This document shows, piece by piece, positions 1-9,140 of a stretch of 64,000 nucleotides of DNA. Position numbers and translations under genes: made by a program. Origin of the DNA: Marinobacter subterrani (GTDB lineage Bacteria > Pseudomonadota > Gammaproteobacteria > Pseudomonadales > Oleiphilaceae); the NCBI RefSeq assembly GCF_001045555.1, contig NZ_LFBU01000001.1:1178001-1242000 (forward strand). Direction: 5' to 3'. The first letter of the stretch is position 1; the number at the start of each line of letters is the position of its first letter. The notes beneath the pieces were generated by a model, which saw only the letters and a list, made by a program, of their open reading frames with translations, ran no database searches and was not told the origin of the DNA.

Positions 1-3000
1 ATGGTGTTCATCAGCCGGCGATACTCTTCCAGCCGGGTTGCCGCATCCTCATTGGCAATACTGAGAGCCTGGGTCTGGCGGTAGTTATTTTTCAGGACCA
101 GCTCCCCAACGTCGTCGGTCATTTCCTCCAGCATGATGTTGCGCTGCTTGAAGGTGAGGTCACCCATGGCCATTGCCCGGTTGAGCAGGATCTTCATGTT
201 GACTTCATGGTCGGAGCAGTCAACGCCACCGGAGTTGTCGATGAAATCGGTATTCAGACGACCGCCCCTTAAGGCGTATTCAATGCGCCCGAGCTGTGTC
301 AGCCCCAGGTTTCCACCCTCGCCGACCACCTTACAGCGCAGCTCGGCACCATTGATGCGCAGGCCATCGTTGGCCTTGTCGCCGACATCGCCATGGGATT
401 CGCTCGTTGCCTTCACATAGGTGCCGATACCGCCCACCCAGAGCAGGTCCACCTGGGCCCTGAGAATATGAGAAATCAGCATATTCGGCGGTACCCGGTC
501 AGACTTGATGTCCAGCAGCTTCTTCACTTCCGGGCTGACCGGAATTGACTTGGCACTCCGGCTGAAAACGCCGCCACCCCTGGAGATGAGTTTGGGGTCG
601 TAATCGGTCCACGCAGACCGGGGCAAGGCGAACAGCCGCTTGCGCTCCTTGTAGCTCTGCTCCGGATCGGGCGCCGGATCGATAAAGATATGGATATGAT
701 TGAACGCGGCCACCAGTTTGGTTTTTTCCGATGACAGCAGACCATTGCCGAACACGTCGCCGCCCATGTCACCAATGCCGATGGCGGTGAATTCGTCCAG
801 CGCCGGGTTAATGCCCATTTCCCGGAAATGGCGCTCCACAGAAACCCAGGCACCCCGGGCGGTAATGCCCATCTTTTTGTGGTCGTAGCCATTACTTCCG
901 CCGGAGGCAAAGGCATCGCCCATCCAGAAGCCGTATTCCGCAGCCAGGCCATTGGCAATGTCCGAGAAGGTTGCCGTACCCTTATCCGCGGCCACGACCA
1001 GGTAATGATCATCCTCATCGTGCCGGATGACTCGCTCCGGCGGCTGGATGCCGGCATCGACCAGGTTATCGGTGATATCCAGCAAGCCGCGGATAAAGGT
1101 TTTATAGGCTTCGATGCCCTCCGCCTGGAAGGCCTCGCGATCCGAAGGGTCTGGCAGCCACTTGGCGACAAAACCGCCTTTGGCACCGACCGGAACAATC
1201 ACCGCGTTCTTGACCTGCTGCGCCTTCACCAGGCCCAGAATCTCGGTCCGGTAATCCTCGAACCGGTCCGACCAGCGCAGGCCGCCCCGGGCCACCTTGC
1301 CGCCGCGCAGATGGACACCCTCTACCCTCGGCGAGTACACGAAGATCTCGAACATCGGCAGCGGCAGCGGCACATCCGGAATCTCTGAGGGATCGAACTT
1401 CACGCTGATGTAGGATTTCGGCCCGCCTGCCTCGTTCAACTGGTAATAGTTGGTGCGCAGGGTGGCCTGGATCAGTTCCAGGTAAAGTCGTAGCACCCGG
1501 TCTTCACTGAGGTTATCCACCTCTTCCAGGCCGGCGTTGAACTCAATCTCCAGCTTTTGCTGCGCGGCCTGGCACTTGCCCGGGCTCTGGTAACGGGCCG
1601 GATTGAAACGGACTTCGAAAAATTCCAGTAGCAGCCGGGTCAGCTCAACATGATTCACCAGCGTATTGGAGATAAAGGTCTGACTGTTGGAGAAACGGAT
1701 CTGGCGCATGTAACGGGCGTAGGTCCGCAGCAGCGCGATTTCCCGCCAGCTCATGTAGGACGACAGCAGCATCCGGTTGAAGGCGTCGTTTTCGGCCTCC
1801 CCATACCAGACCCGGCGGAACAACTCCTCGAAAATCGGCCGGATACGGTGAATATCCACCACATCGCCGGTGTGGGCCTGAAGGGTGAAATCGTGAATCC
1901 AGACCGCCTTGTTATTGCGGTTTGTCACGCCGAAGGGGTGCTCACCGAGAACCCGGAAGCCGAGATTATCGAAAATCGGCATCACGTCTGACAGCGGCAG
2001 CGGCTGGTCCGGATAGAACAGTTTGAAGTGGAGGGTGCTCTCATCCTCTTCCAGCGCCCGGTAAAAGCTCATGGCGAGGTCGCCCCGGGTGGCGGCCGCC
2101 GAAATGTGCTCGAGATCGATCGCCGCTCGCCTCGCCGAGAACATATCGGTATAGCTGGCCGGGAACCCGCCGGCCCAGAGCCGATAGAACTCGTTGCCCT
2201 GCTCTTCGCCGTAGGCCTCACTCAGGGCCTCCGACAACCCGTCACGCCAGGACTGCGCCAGTTCTATGACTTTTTCGCGGATCTCCGCCGTTGGCAACTG
2301 GCGGTTCTCAACCTGGGGTACCCGGATGGTAAACTGCACCCGGGCCAGCACAGACTCCGAGAAATGGGTAACAAATTCGACATCCTCCGCTCCAAGCCGG
2401 TCGATCAGCACCTGCTCCACTTTCAGACGGAGCTCGGTGTTGTAGATGTCCCGTGGGAAAAACGCCAGGCAGGTAACGAACTGGCCGTACACGTCCTCCC
2501 GCATGAACAGCTCAATACGACGACGTTCCTGAATATAGAGAATACTTTTTGCCACTCTGAGCAGCTCGTCCGGCTCGATCTGGAACAGCTCATCCCGGGG
2601 ATAAAGCGTCAGGATCTGCTCCAGTTCCTTGCCGGCATAATCATCCCGCAGAAAACCGGAACGCTTCATGACGCTCTGGAACTTGCGACGAAGCAGGGGG
2701 ATTTCATCCGGACGCTCGTTGTAGACCCGGGCGGTATACAGACCCAGGAAGCGGCGCTCGCCGACAACCTCGCCCTTGCTGTTGAACTTCTTGACGGCAA
2801 TGTAGTCCGGGTAGGCCGGGCGATGGACCCGTGAGCGCTGGGCCGATTTGGCGAAGATAAAGATATCATCGGTGCGGGTCATCTCATGCCGGGTACGCTG
2901 GGGCAACTCGTTTAGGCGAACCCGATCCGGCCGTTCGTTGTTGACCCGCAGTATACCGAGCTCGGAGTTCTCAACTCGCCGGACCACCATGCCGCTCTTG

Positions 3001-3737
3001 TCCTTGGCGAAGTCGTATTCGTCGTACCCGAGAAAGGTAAAGTGGTCCCGTGACAGCCACTCGAGAAAAGCCCGGGCCTCCTCCTTCTGCTCCTCATTGA
3101 TACCCGCGGTGGTGCTGTCCAGTTCCCCGATGATCTCGGTAACCTTCTCAGAAACCACCGGGAAATCGGAGACTGCGATCCGGACTTCATGCAGCACGTT
3201 CTGCAGGGCATTTTCCAGGTCCCGCAGATCTTCCGGATTGCTGTGACGGTCAATTTCCAGAACGATGAAAGCCTCGTAGGCCGATCCGGAGGCACTCTTC
3301 TTGGTGGCATGCAGCTTTTTCAGCTTGCCACCGCTGTCCCGTTCGACCTGCAGAATCGAATGCTGAATCGAGTGGGTGCCAATTTCCCGCTGATTGATGG
3401 CAATGCGCAGGGAGTCAATCAGAAACGGGATATTGGGGTGCAGAATGAAGACCACGGTGTGGGTCGACTGCCAGCCGTCGCTTTCAAGATCGGGGTTGAA
3501 AACCGCCACCGACGTTTCTTCGACGGAGCGCTTCTGCAGGAATTTCCAGGCTGCCAGCACGGCACCGTAGGTATCGGCGAATCGTCGGCTGACCAGCTCT
3601 TCCAGGGGAATGTGGGCGTAATGTTGCTTGGCAAATTCGCTGATTTTCTTGGCTTCGGTTTTGGTAATCTTCTTTGCGAAGGCCTCAGCCAACTGTTCAA
3701 AGAACTGATCCTTGCTGGCCACTGTCAGCGCATTCAT
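1..3737 (-). CDS. gdhB: NAD-specific glutamate dehydrogenase, large type (3' end outside window)
   Basis: This gene encodes the large bacterial NAD-dependent glutamate dehydrogenase, which oxidatively deaminates glutamate to 2-oxoglutarate and ammonia in the cytoplasm. About 1245 codons are visible; members of this class are about 1600 residues, so the C-terminus lies outside the window. The protein starts MNALTVASKDQFFEQLAE and stays open to position 1. Near residue 1165 it carries DNSGGVDCSDHEVN, typical of the catalytic part of this family. The ATG at 3737-3735 starts a continuous family-like N-terminus. It is transcribed divergently from the MoxR operon across a 162-base gap. No frameshift was seen. 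Confidence is high for the family; the gene symbol follows Pseudomonas usage. Confidence 0.95.
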   Translation of the reverse strand, partial: MNALTVASKDQFFEQLAEAFAKKITKTEAKKISEFAKQHYAHIPLEELVSRRFADTYGAVLAAWKFLQKRSVEETSVAVFNPDLESDGWQSTHTVVFILHPNIPFLIDSLRIAINQREIGTHSIQHSILQVERDSGGKLKKLHATKKSASGSAYEAFIVLEIDRHSNPEDLRDLENALQNVLHEVRIAVSDFPVVSEKVTEIIGELDSTTAGINEEQKEEARAFLEWLSRDHFTFLGYDEYDFAKDKSGMVVRRVENSELGILRVNNERPDRVRLNELPQRTRHEMTRTDDIFIFAKSAQRSRVHRPAYPDYIAVKKFNSKGEVVGERRFLGLYTARVYNERPDEIPLLRRKFQSVMKRSGFLRDDYAGKELEQILTLYPRDELFQIEPDELLRVAKSILYIQERRRIELFMREDVYGQFVTCLAFFPRDIYNTELRLKVEQVLIDRLGAEDVEFVTHFSESVLARVQFTIRVPQVENRQLPTAEIREKVIELAQSWRDGLSEALSEAYGEEQGNEFYRLWAGGFPASYTDMFSARRAAIDLEHISAAATRGDLAMSFYRALEEDESTLHFKLFYPDQPLPLSDVMPIFDNLGFRVLGEHPFGVTNRNNKAVWIHDFTLQAHTGDVVDIHRIRPIFEELFRRVWYGEAENDAFNRMLLSSYMSWREIALLRTYARYMRQIRFSNSQTFISNTLVNHVELTRLLLEFFEVRFNPARYQSPGKCQAAQQKLEIEFNAGLEEVDNLSEDRVLRLYLELIQATLRTNYYQLNEAGGPKSYISVKFDPSEIPDVPLPLPMFEIFVYSPRVEGVHLRGGKVARGGLRWSDRFEDYRTEILGLVKAQQVKNAVIVPVGAKGGFVAKWLPDPSDREAFQAEGIEAYKTFIRGLLDITDNLVDAGIQPPERVIRHDEDDHYLVVAADKGTATFSDIANGLAAEYGFWMGDAFASGGSNGYDHKKMGITARGAWVSVERHFREMGINPALDEFTAIGIGDMGGDVFGNGLLSSEKTKLVAAFNHIHIFIDPAPDPEQSYKERKRLFALPRSAWTDYDPKLISRGGGVFSRSAKSIPVSPEVKKLLDIKSDRVPPNMLISHILRAQVDLLWVGGIGTYVKATSESHGDVGDKANDGLRINGAELRCKVVGEGGNLGLTQLGRIEYALRGGRLNTDFIDNSGGVDCSDHEVNMKILLNRAMAMGDLTFKQRNIMLEEMTDDVGELVLKNNYRQTQALSIANEDAATRLEEYRRLMNT

Positions 3738-3899
3738 GGTCGACCTCAGTAAGTGTGAATTAAACGTAATCACGGTATCGTCACATAAGCATAGTCAAAC
3801 CCTTGATTTTTGCCGGCCAGACGCCAAAACTGCGGCAACTACCTACGCAAGATACGGGTTTCTCCAGAAAAACCTCATGAGAGGGAGCAGTCACTTCCA

Positions 3900-4862
3900 A
3901 TGTCGTTACAGCATACGTTCGGTGAGTTACGGGGACAGTTAGCCAAACGGATAATCGGCCAGGAAAAACTGGTGGACCGCCTGCTGATTGCCCTGCTCGC
4001 AGATGGACATCTGCTTGTCGAGGGTGCCCCGGGCCTGGCAAAGACCACCGCCATCAAAGCCCTTGCAGACCACCTGGACGGCGACTTTCACCGCATCCAG
4101 TTCACTCCGGACCTGCTGCCGTCCGATGTCACTGGCAGCGAGATCTACCGGCCGGAGACCGGCCAGTTCGAGTTTCAGCGCGGTCCGATTTTCCACAACC
4201 TGGTACTGGCCGACGAGATCAACCGGGCCCCCGCCAAGGTACAGTCGGCATTGCTGGAAGCCATGGGCGAACGACAGATCAGCGTGGGCATGCGCACCTT
4301 CCATCTGGAACAGCCATTCATGGTGATGGCCACCCAGAACCCGATCGAACAGGAAGGCACCTACCCGCTGCCCGAAGCGCAGCTGGACCGGTTTCTGATG
4401 CACGTGGTGATTCACTACCCGTCGGCCGAAGCTGAAAAAGCCATTCTCCAGCTCGCGCGGAACGATTACCGCCAGGGCCTGCCCAAAACAGACCTTCGCC
4501 TCACCGCCGAACAGGTGTTTGCCGCCCGGACGGAGGTCGCCGATATCTTCATGGCCGAGGCCGTAGAGCAGTACCTGCTGGCGCTGGTGCTGGCCACCCG
4601 GGACCCGGCAGCCCTGGATCCGGAGCTGGCACGCTGGACAGCCTTTGGCGCCAGTCCCCGGGGCACCATCGCCCTTGATCGATGCGCCCGTGCCCTGGCC
4701 TGGCTGGACGGCCGGGACTACGTGACCCCGGACGACGTTCGCGCCATGGCCTTCGACGTACTCCGGCACCGGATCCTGCTCACCTTCGAGGCCGAGGCCG
4801 AGGGCATGACGGCAGACACCGTCATTGAGCGGCTGATCGAACGTGTTCCGGTGAGTGCCTGA
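3900..4862 (+). CDS. MoxR-family AAA+ ATPase
   Basis: A 320-residue AAA+ ATPase of the MoxR family, thought to act as a chaperone that matures or activates protein complexes together with von Willebrand A proteins. Walker A is GAPGLAKT at residues 42-49 and Walker B is LVLADE at 101-106, followed by the ATQNP sensor-1 region. The ATG at 3900 was chosen over an upstream in-frame codon because homologues begin close to it and GAGGGAG lies just upstream. It is the first gene of a six-gene operon with overlapping or nearly overlapping ends (DUF58, DUF4381, two VWA proteins, BatD), the usual Bat layout. The substrate cannot be inferred from sequence. Confidence 0.93.
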   Translation: MSLQHTFGELRGQLAKRIIGQEKLVDRLLIALLADGHLLVEGAPGLAKTTAIKALADHLDGDFHRIQFTPDLLPSDVTGSEIYRPETGQFEFQRGPIFHNLVLADEINRAPAKVQSALLEAMGERQISVGMRTFHLEQPFMVMATQNPIEQEGTYPLPEAQLDRFLMHVVIHYPSAEAEKAILQLARNDYRQGLPKTDLRLTAEQVFAARTEVADIFMAEAVEQYLLALVLATRDPAALDPELARWTAFGASPRGTIALDRCARALAWLDGRDYVTPDDVRAMAFDVLRHRILLTFEAEAEGMTADTVIERLIERVPVSA

Positions 4863-4899
4863 GGCCAACGACGGAAGCAATTCGCGGGAGCCGTCAGGA

Positions 4900-5841
4900 A
4901 TGGTGAACACCGAAGCACTAACCCACATAGCCCTGCCCGACCTGATCCGTCTGCAGGCCGATGCACGGGCGTTGAAACTGCCCTCTGCCCGGCCGGTCCG
5001 GTCCCGCCAGGCCGGCCTCCAGCGCTCGCCCCAGCGGGGCCGCGGCATGGCCTTTGCCGAAGTCCGGCTCTACCAGCCGGGCGATGACATCCGCAGTATC
5101 GACTGGCGGGTGACGGCACGACGGCAGGCACCGCACACCAAACTGTATGAAGAGGAAAGGGAGCGGCCGGTGCTGCTGCTCTGCGATCTCGGGCCCAGCC
5201 TGTTTTTTGCCAGCACGGGCGCCTTCAAGCAAGTGCGCTGTGCCCAGCTTGCCTCGATACTCGCCTGGCTGGCCCTGTGGTCCGGAGACCAGGTGGGTGG
5301 CATTGTCTTCAACGGCGAATCCCTGAGCGTTCAGCGCCCGGCGCGGCGCAAAAAATCGGTGCTTCGACTCCTGGACACGCTGGCGGAGCAGCAACGCACA
5401 GACAGCCGGGAACTGGCCTCCATCGGTGCCTCCAGCCAGACCCGGCTGGATACCGCCCTGACCGAGGCTCGCCGGGTTGCGCACACGGGCAGCCGGATCT
5501 TCGTGATCAGCGACTTTCTGGAAATCTCGCCGGACACCGGGAAATTACTGGGCGCCCTCGCCCGCCACAACTCGGTCAGCGCCCTGAGAGTGCTCGACCC
5601 CCTGGAAGAAGAACTGCCGAAAACCGGGCGGTTTGCGGTCGCCGGGCCCAACGGCCCGGTCTGGTTTGATGCCGCGAACCCGCGTTTCCAGCAGGCCTGG
5701 CACGCCAAAGTGGCCAGCCACCAGCGGCAACTGGAAGACTGTTTCAGGACCTCCGGCGTTATCGCGGCCAGTGTCTCGACCGGGGAGGACCCGGCGACAG
5801 CTCTGAAGGCACTGCTGGGGCCGGGAGGGCGAATCGGATGA
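4900..5841 (+). CDS. DUF58 domain protein of the MoxR/Bat operon
   Basis: A 313-residue DUF58 protein. The family signature YQPGDDIRSIDWRVTAR lies near residue 60, and the C-terminal half resembles a VWA-like fold (FVISDFLEI). DUF58 proteins nearly always sit beside MoxR ATPases; their biochemical role is not settled. A GTG at 4855 would overlap the moxR stop and give 15 more residues. The ATG at 4900 was preferred because it matches the usual N-terminus better, but the ribosome-binding site is weak for both. The stop overlaps the start of the next gene by 4 bases, which indicates translational coupling. Confidence 0.88.
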   Translation: MVNTEALTHIALPDLIRLQADARALKLPSARPVRSRQAGLQRSPQRGRGMAFAEVRLYQPGDDIRSIDWRVTARRQAPHTKLYEEERERPVLLLCDLGPSLFFASTGAFKQVRCAQLASILAWLALWSGDQVGGIVFNGESLSVQRPARRKKSVLRLLDTLAEQQRTDSRELASIGASSQTRLDTALTEARRVAHTGSRIFVISDFLEISPDTGKLLGALARHNSVSALRVLDPLEEELPKTGRFAVAGPNGPVWFDAANPRFQQAWHAKVASHQRQLEDCFRTSGVIAASVSTGEDPATALKALLGPGGRIG

Positions 5842-6308
5842 ATCCGCAGGATCCACTCAGCCAACTCCGGGACATTCATCTGCCAGAGCCCGGCGGTTTC
5901 TGGCCTCCGGCGCCCGGCTGGTGGGTTCTTGCCCTTCTGGCGACCGCGCTTCTCGCAACCCTGATCTGGCTGGCAATCAGGCGCAGACGCCGGAATCGCT
6001 GGTTCCGGGCGGCCGGGGCACAACTGGCAGGGCTTGAGCGCTCGGCCGCCCAGGAACCCTGGTGGTTTATGCAGCTCAATACGCTCCTGAAACAGGCGGC
6101 CCGGGAACGGTACCCCGAGTCACACCCCGAAGCGCTGACCGGCGATGCCTGGGTAGAATTTCTGCTGGCCACTGCTCCCAAACACCGGATCGCGTCCCGA
6201 CCGGTGGTGGAAGCTCTGGTTGAAAGTGCCTGGCGGCCTTCGGTCTCAACGGAGCCCGCCCAGGCACTGGCCTTTGCCAGGCAGTGGCTGGGAGGTCAGA
6301 AATGCTGA
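5838..6308 (+). CDS. DUF4381 domain protein, single-pass membrane
   Basis: A 156-residue protein with a short N-terminal segment, one transmembrane helix at about residues 27-47 followed by an arginine-rich stretch, and a soluble C-terminal part predicted to be cytoplasmic. This matches DUF4381, a small family found between DUF58 and the VWA genes in proteobacterial Bat operons. It starts inside the stop of the DUF58 gene (ATGA overlap) and its end overlaps the next start. The function is unknown; a structural role in a membrane-bound VWA complex is inferred from context. Confidence 0.85.
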   Translation: MNPQDPLSQLRDIHLPEPGGFWPPAPGWWVLALLATALLATLIWLAIRRRRRNRWFRAAGAQLAGLERSAAQEPWWFMQLNTLLKQAARERYPESHPEALTGDAWVEFLLATAPKHRIASRPVVEALVESAWRPSVSTEPAQALAFARQWLGGQKC

Positions 6309-7330
6309 ACCTCGCCTGGCCCTGGGCACTTGTTCTGGTGGCCCTTCCCTTCGTTCTGCAATGGCGTAAACCACGGGGGCAGTCGGTGGATGCGCCGGTG
6401 TTGCCGGTTGGCCACTGGCTGTCGGGCCTGCCCGGCGTCACTCGCCGGGGCAACGCTGTGCCCCTGTGGCAGAAACTGCTGTTATTGCTGCTGTGGGTGT
6501 TGTTCGTGACCGCCCTGGCACGGCCCCAGTATGTTGGTGAAAAAACCCGAATGCCGGTGACCGGCCGCGACCTCATGCTGGTGGTGGATATTTCGCCCAG
6601 CATGGACGAGCAGGACATGATCCTGAATGGCAGGAGCATCAACAGGCTGCAGGCGGTCAAACAGGTTCTGGATGATTTCATCGCCCACCGCAAGGGCGAC
6701 CGGTTGGGTCTGATCCTGTTCGGCACAGAGCCCTATGTCCAGGCGCCGCTGACCTTTGACCTGGAAACGGTCAGGACCCTGATGCAGGAAGCCGGGCTCG
6801 GAATGGCCGGCCGGGCCACCGCCATAGGGGATGCCATTGGCCTTGCCACCAAGCGCCTGCGGGACCGACCGAAAGACCAGCGTGTGGTGGTGCTGCTCAC
6901 CGATGGCGCCAACACCGCCGGCGAAATCACACCGGACAAAGCCGCCGAGATTGCGGCTGCTGCCGGCGTGCGCATCTACACCATCGGTATCGGCGCCGAA
7001 TCCATGGTGCAACGGGGCCTGCTGGGCTCCCGCCGGGTCAACCCCTCCCGCGATCTGGACGAAGCGCTGTTGACCCGAATTGCTCAACAGACCGGTGGTC
7101 AGTATTTCCGGGCGCGCAGCCTGCCGGAACTTGAACTCATCTACCAGAGCATCGATCAGCTAGAACCCATCGAACTGGAAGGCAAGTTCTATCGCCCGGT
7201 CACTGAACTCTATGCCTGGCCGGCCGGGCTTGCCGTTGCCCTGTGGGCGATGTTGTTTGTTTATCGGCGTTTGGGCCTGATGCTGGCCGCGCGCCGCCAG
7301 CAAAAGGAGGGCGAACCGGATGTTGGCTGA
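6302..7330 (+). CDS. batA: VWA domain membrane protein, BatA-like
   Basis: A 342-residue protein with an N-terminal hydrophobic segment, a second helix at about 57-73, a von Willebrand A domain, and a C-terminal helix at about 305-325. The metal-ion-dependent adhesion site is intact, with D96-x-S98-x-S100 in the sequence DISPSMDEQD. This layout fits BatA (aerotolerance-type) proteins, whose VWA domain faces the periplasm. The ATG at 6302 follows GGGAGGTC and was preferred to an upstream in-frame start. It overlaps both neighbours slightly. BatA proteins are linked to stress tolerance in other bacteria; no such role can be shown here. Confidence 0.88.
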   Translation: MLNLAWPWALVLVALPFVLQWRKPRGQSVDAPVLPVGHWLSGLPGVTRRGNAVPLWQKLLLLLLWVLFVTALARPQYVGEKTRMPVTGRDLMLVVDISPSMDEQDMILNGRSINRLQAVKQVLDDFIAHRKGDRLGLILFGTEPYVQAPLTFDLETVRTLMQEAGLGMAGRATAIGDAIGLATKRLRDRPKDQRVVVLLTDGANTAGEITPDKAAEIAAAAGVRIYTIGIGAESMVQRGLLGSRRVNPSRDLDEALLTRIAQQTGGQYFRARSLPELELIYQSIDQLEPIELEGKFYRPVTELYAWPAGLAVALWAMLFVYRRLGLMLAARRQQKEGEPDVG

Positions 7331-9140
7331 TTTTCATTTCCTGCGCCCGCTGTGGCTGCTTCTGATTCTGTTGCTGCCGCTGATGTATCTTGCCTTCCGC
7401 CAGCTACGACTTGGCGACAGCGGCTGGTCCCGGCTGATTCCGGCTCGGCTATTGTCGCCCGTTATCCGCCACGATGGCACCTCCGGCAAGAGCGCCAAGT
7501 CCCCTCTTGCGCCGGCGACTATCGCCCTGATTGTCCTGGCCATTGCCCTGGCCGGTCCGGCCTGGCGGCAGGCACCGACACCGCTGAAAAAACCGGGGGA
7601 CAGCCTTGTGATTGCGCTCGACCTGTCACTGTCCATGCTGGCGACCGATGTCGAGCCAGACCGCCTTACCCGGGCCAAACGGAAAATCCGGGATATTCTG
7701 GCGGCACGGGAGGGCAGCCTGACCGGGCTACTCGTCTACGCCGGCGATGCCCACGTGGTCACACCACTGACCGAGGACGCCAGAACCATAGAAGCCATGC
7801 TGGATGTGCTCGACCCGGTCATAATGCCTGCCACCGGCAACCGGGCCGACATTGCTGTGGCCAGTGCAGTCGATCTGCTGCAACAGGGCGCCCCCGGTGA
7901 CGGCCGGATTCTGCTGATCACTGACCAGGTCAGTGAACGCTACCGACCTGATATACGGCAAACCCTGTCCGGAACCGGCTATGCCCTCAGTACGCTGGTC
8001 GTCGGAACCGAGGAAGGCGGTCCCATTCCCCTGGCCCGCCGCGGCTTCATCCGGGAAAATGGCGAGATTGTGATCAGCCGCGCCACCCCCGCCGCCCTGG
8101 CGGAGCTCGCCCGGAATACGGGCGGCCAAAGCCACCAGTTGACGCTCGATAACACCGACATTAACGCCCTGGAACTCAGTGCCAAAGACTCCGACAACTG
8201 GCAGAAGGCGGAAACCGGCCTCACCGTCAGCCGCTGGCAGGACGACGGCTACTGGCTGCTCTGGCTGGCTCTCCCGCTGATCCTCCTCGGCTGGCGGCGA
8301 GGCGCCTTCACAGCCCTTGTGATCATCCTTTTGCCGGCGTTTCCGCAACCGGCCGCCGCCATGGGCTGGGATGCGCTTTGGCAGCGCCAGGATCAGAGAG
8401 CTCCCGAACTGATCAAACAGGACCCCAGGCAGGCCGCCACCCGGCTGGAGGATCCCGAGTGGAAAGGCTCGGCACTGTACCGGTCTGGCCAGTTTGAGGC
8501 CGCAGCCAAGGCATTTTCCGGGGCTGAAGGGCCCCGTGCTGCCTACAACCGGGCCAATGCACTGGCCCGGGCAGGCAAACTGAAAGAGGCCCTGGCAGCC
8601 TACGACGCTGCCCTGGCGGCAAATCCGGAGATGGCGGACGCCCGCCACAACCGGAAGATTGTCAAGGAACTGCTGAAGCAGCAAAAGCAGGGCAAAGACG
8701 GCAACAAGAGCAACAGCCAGAAAGACTCTTCCGATTCAAAGGGCGACGAAGGCAAAAAACCGCAGAATGGTCAGAACCAATCCGGAGACAATCAGAAACC
8801 GGGCGACTCCGGCGGCGACCAGAAGCAGGACTCCGATGCCAGCCAGCGTTCGTCGGGCAATCCCGAAAAGCCCGGCGAACAGAACCGCGAACCGGGCCAG
8901 AAAAAGGATGAGCAGAAAGAACAGCCTGCCGAACCGGCCTCCGGACAGCCCGGACAAAAAGAGGCACAAACCGGCGAGGTCCCGGCACCCGCGGCCATTT
9001 CCGAGACACCGCTGACCCAGAGCCAGGAACAATGGCTCAGACGGGTGCCTGACAACCCAGGCGGCCTGTTGCAACGCAAGTTTCTGCAACAGTATCAACA
9101 ACGCCAGACTCCATCCGACGAGGGCGATACACCATGGTAA
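7320..9140 (+). CDS. batB: VWA and TPR protein, BatB/BatC-like fusion
   Basis: A 606-residue membrane protein combining a VWA domain and tetratricopeptide repeats, which are separate BatB and BatC proteins in some lineages. Two N-terminal helices (about 10-25 and 65-80) precede a MIDAS site D101-x-S103-x-S105. After a second membrane segment at about 310-345, TPR-like sequence runs from about 370 to 445. The region from about 450 to 575 is low-complexity and rich in Q, K, E, S, D, G and P, probably disordered. The start overlaps the end of the batA-like gene by 11 bases and the stop overlaps the batD start by 7. Confidence 0.88.
   Translation: MLADFHFLRPLWLLLILLLPLMYLAFRQLRLGDSGWSRLIPARLLSPVIRHDGTSGKSAKSPLAPATIALIVLAIALAGPAWRQAPTPLKKPGDSLVIALDLSLSMLATDVEPDRLTRAKRKIRDILAAREGSLTGLLVYAGDAHVVTPLTEDARTIEAMLDVLDPVIMPATGNRADIAVASAVDLLQQGAPGDGRILLITDQVSERYRPDIRQTLSGTGYALSTLVVGTEEGGPIPLARRGFIRENGEIVISRATPAALAELARNTGGQSHQLTLDNTDINALELSAKDSDNWQKAETGLTVSRWQDDGYWLLWLALPLILLGWRRGAFTALVIILLPAFPQPAAAMGWDALWQRQDQRAPELIKQDPRQAATRLEDPEWKGSALYRSGQFEAAAKAFSGAEGPRAAYNRANALARAGKLKEALAAYDAALAANPEMADARHNRKIVKELLKQQKQGKDGNKSNSQKDSSDSKGDEGKKPQNGQNQSGDNQKPGDSGGDQKQDSDASQRSSGNPEKPGEQNREPGQKKDEQKEQPAEPASGQPGQKEAQTGEVPAPAAISETPLTQSQEQWLRRVPDNPGGLLQRKFLQQYQQRQTPSDEGDTPW

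Noticed and set aside
3939..5048. A 369-codon open frame on the minus strand opposite the MoxR and DUF58 genes
   Set aside because: It is an antisense shadow of GC-rich coding sequence; the plus-strand proteins carry clear family motifs and the antisense product resembles nothing known.
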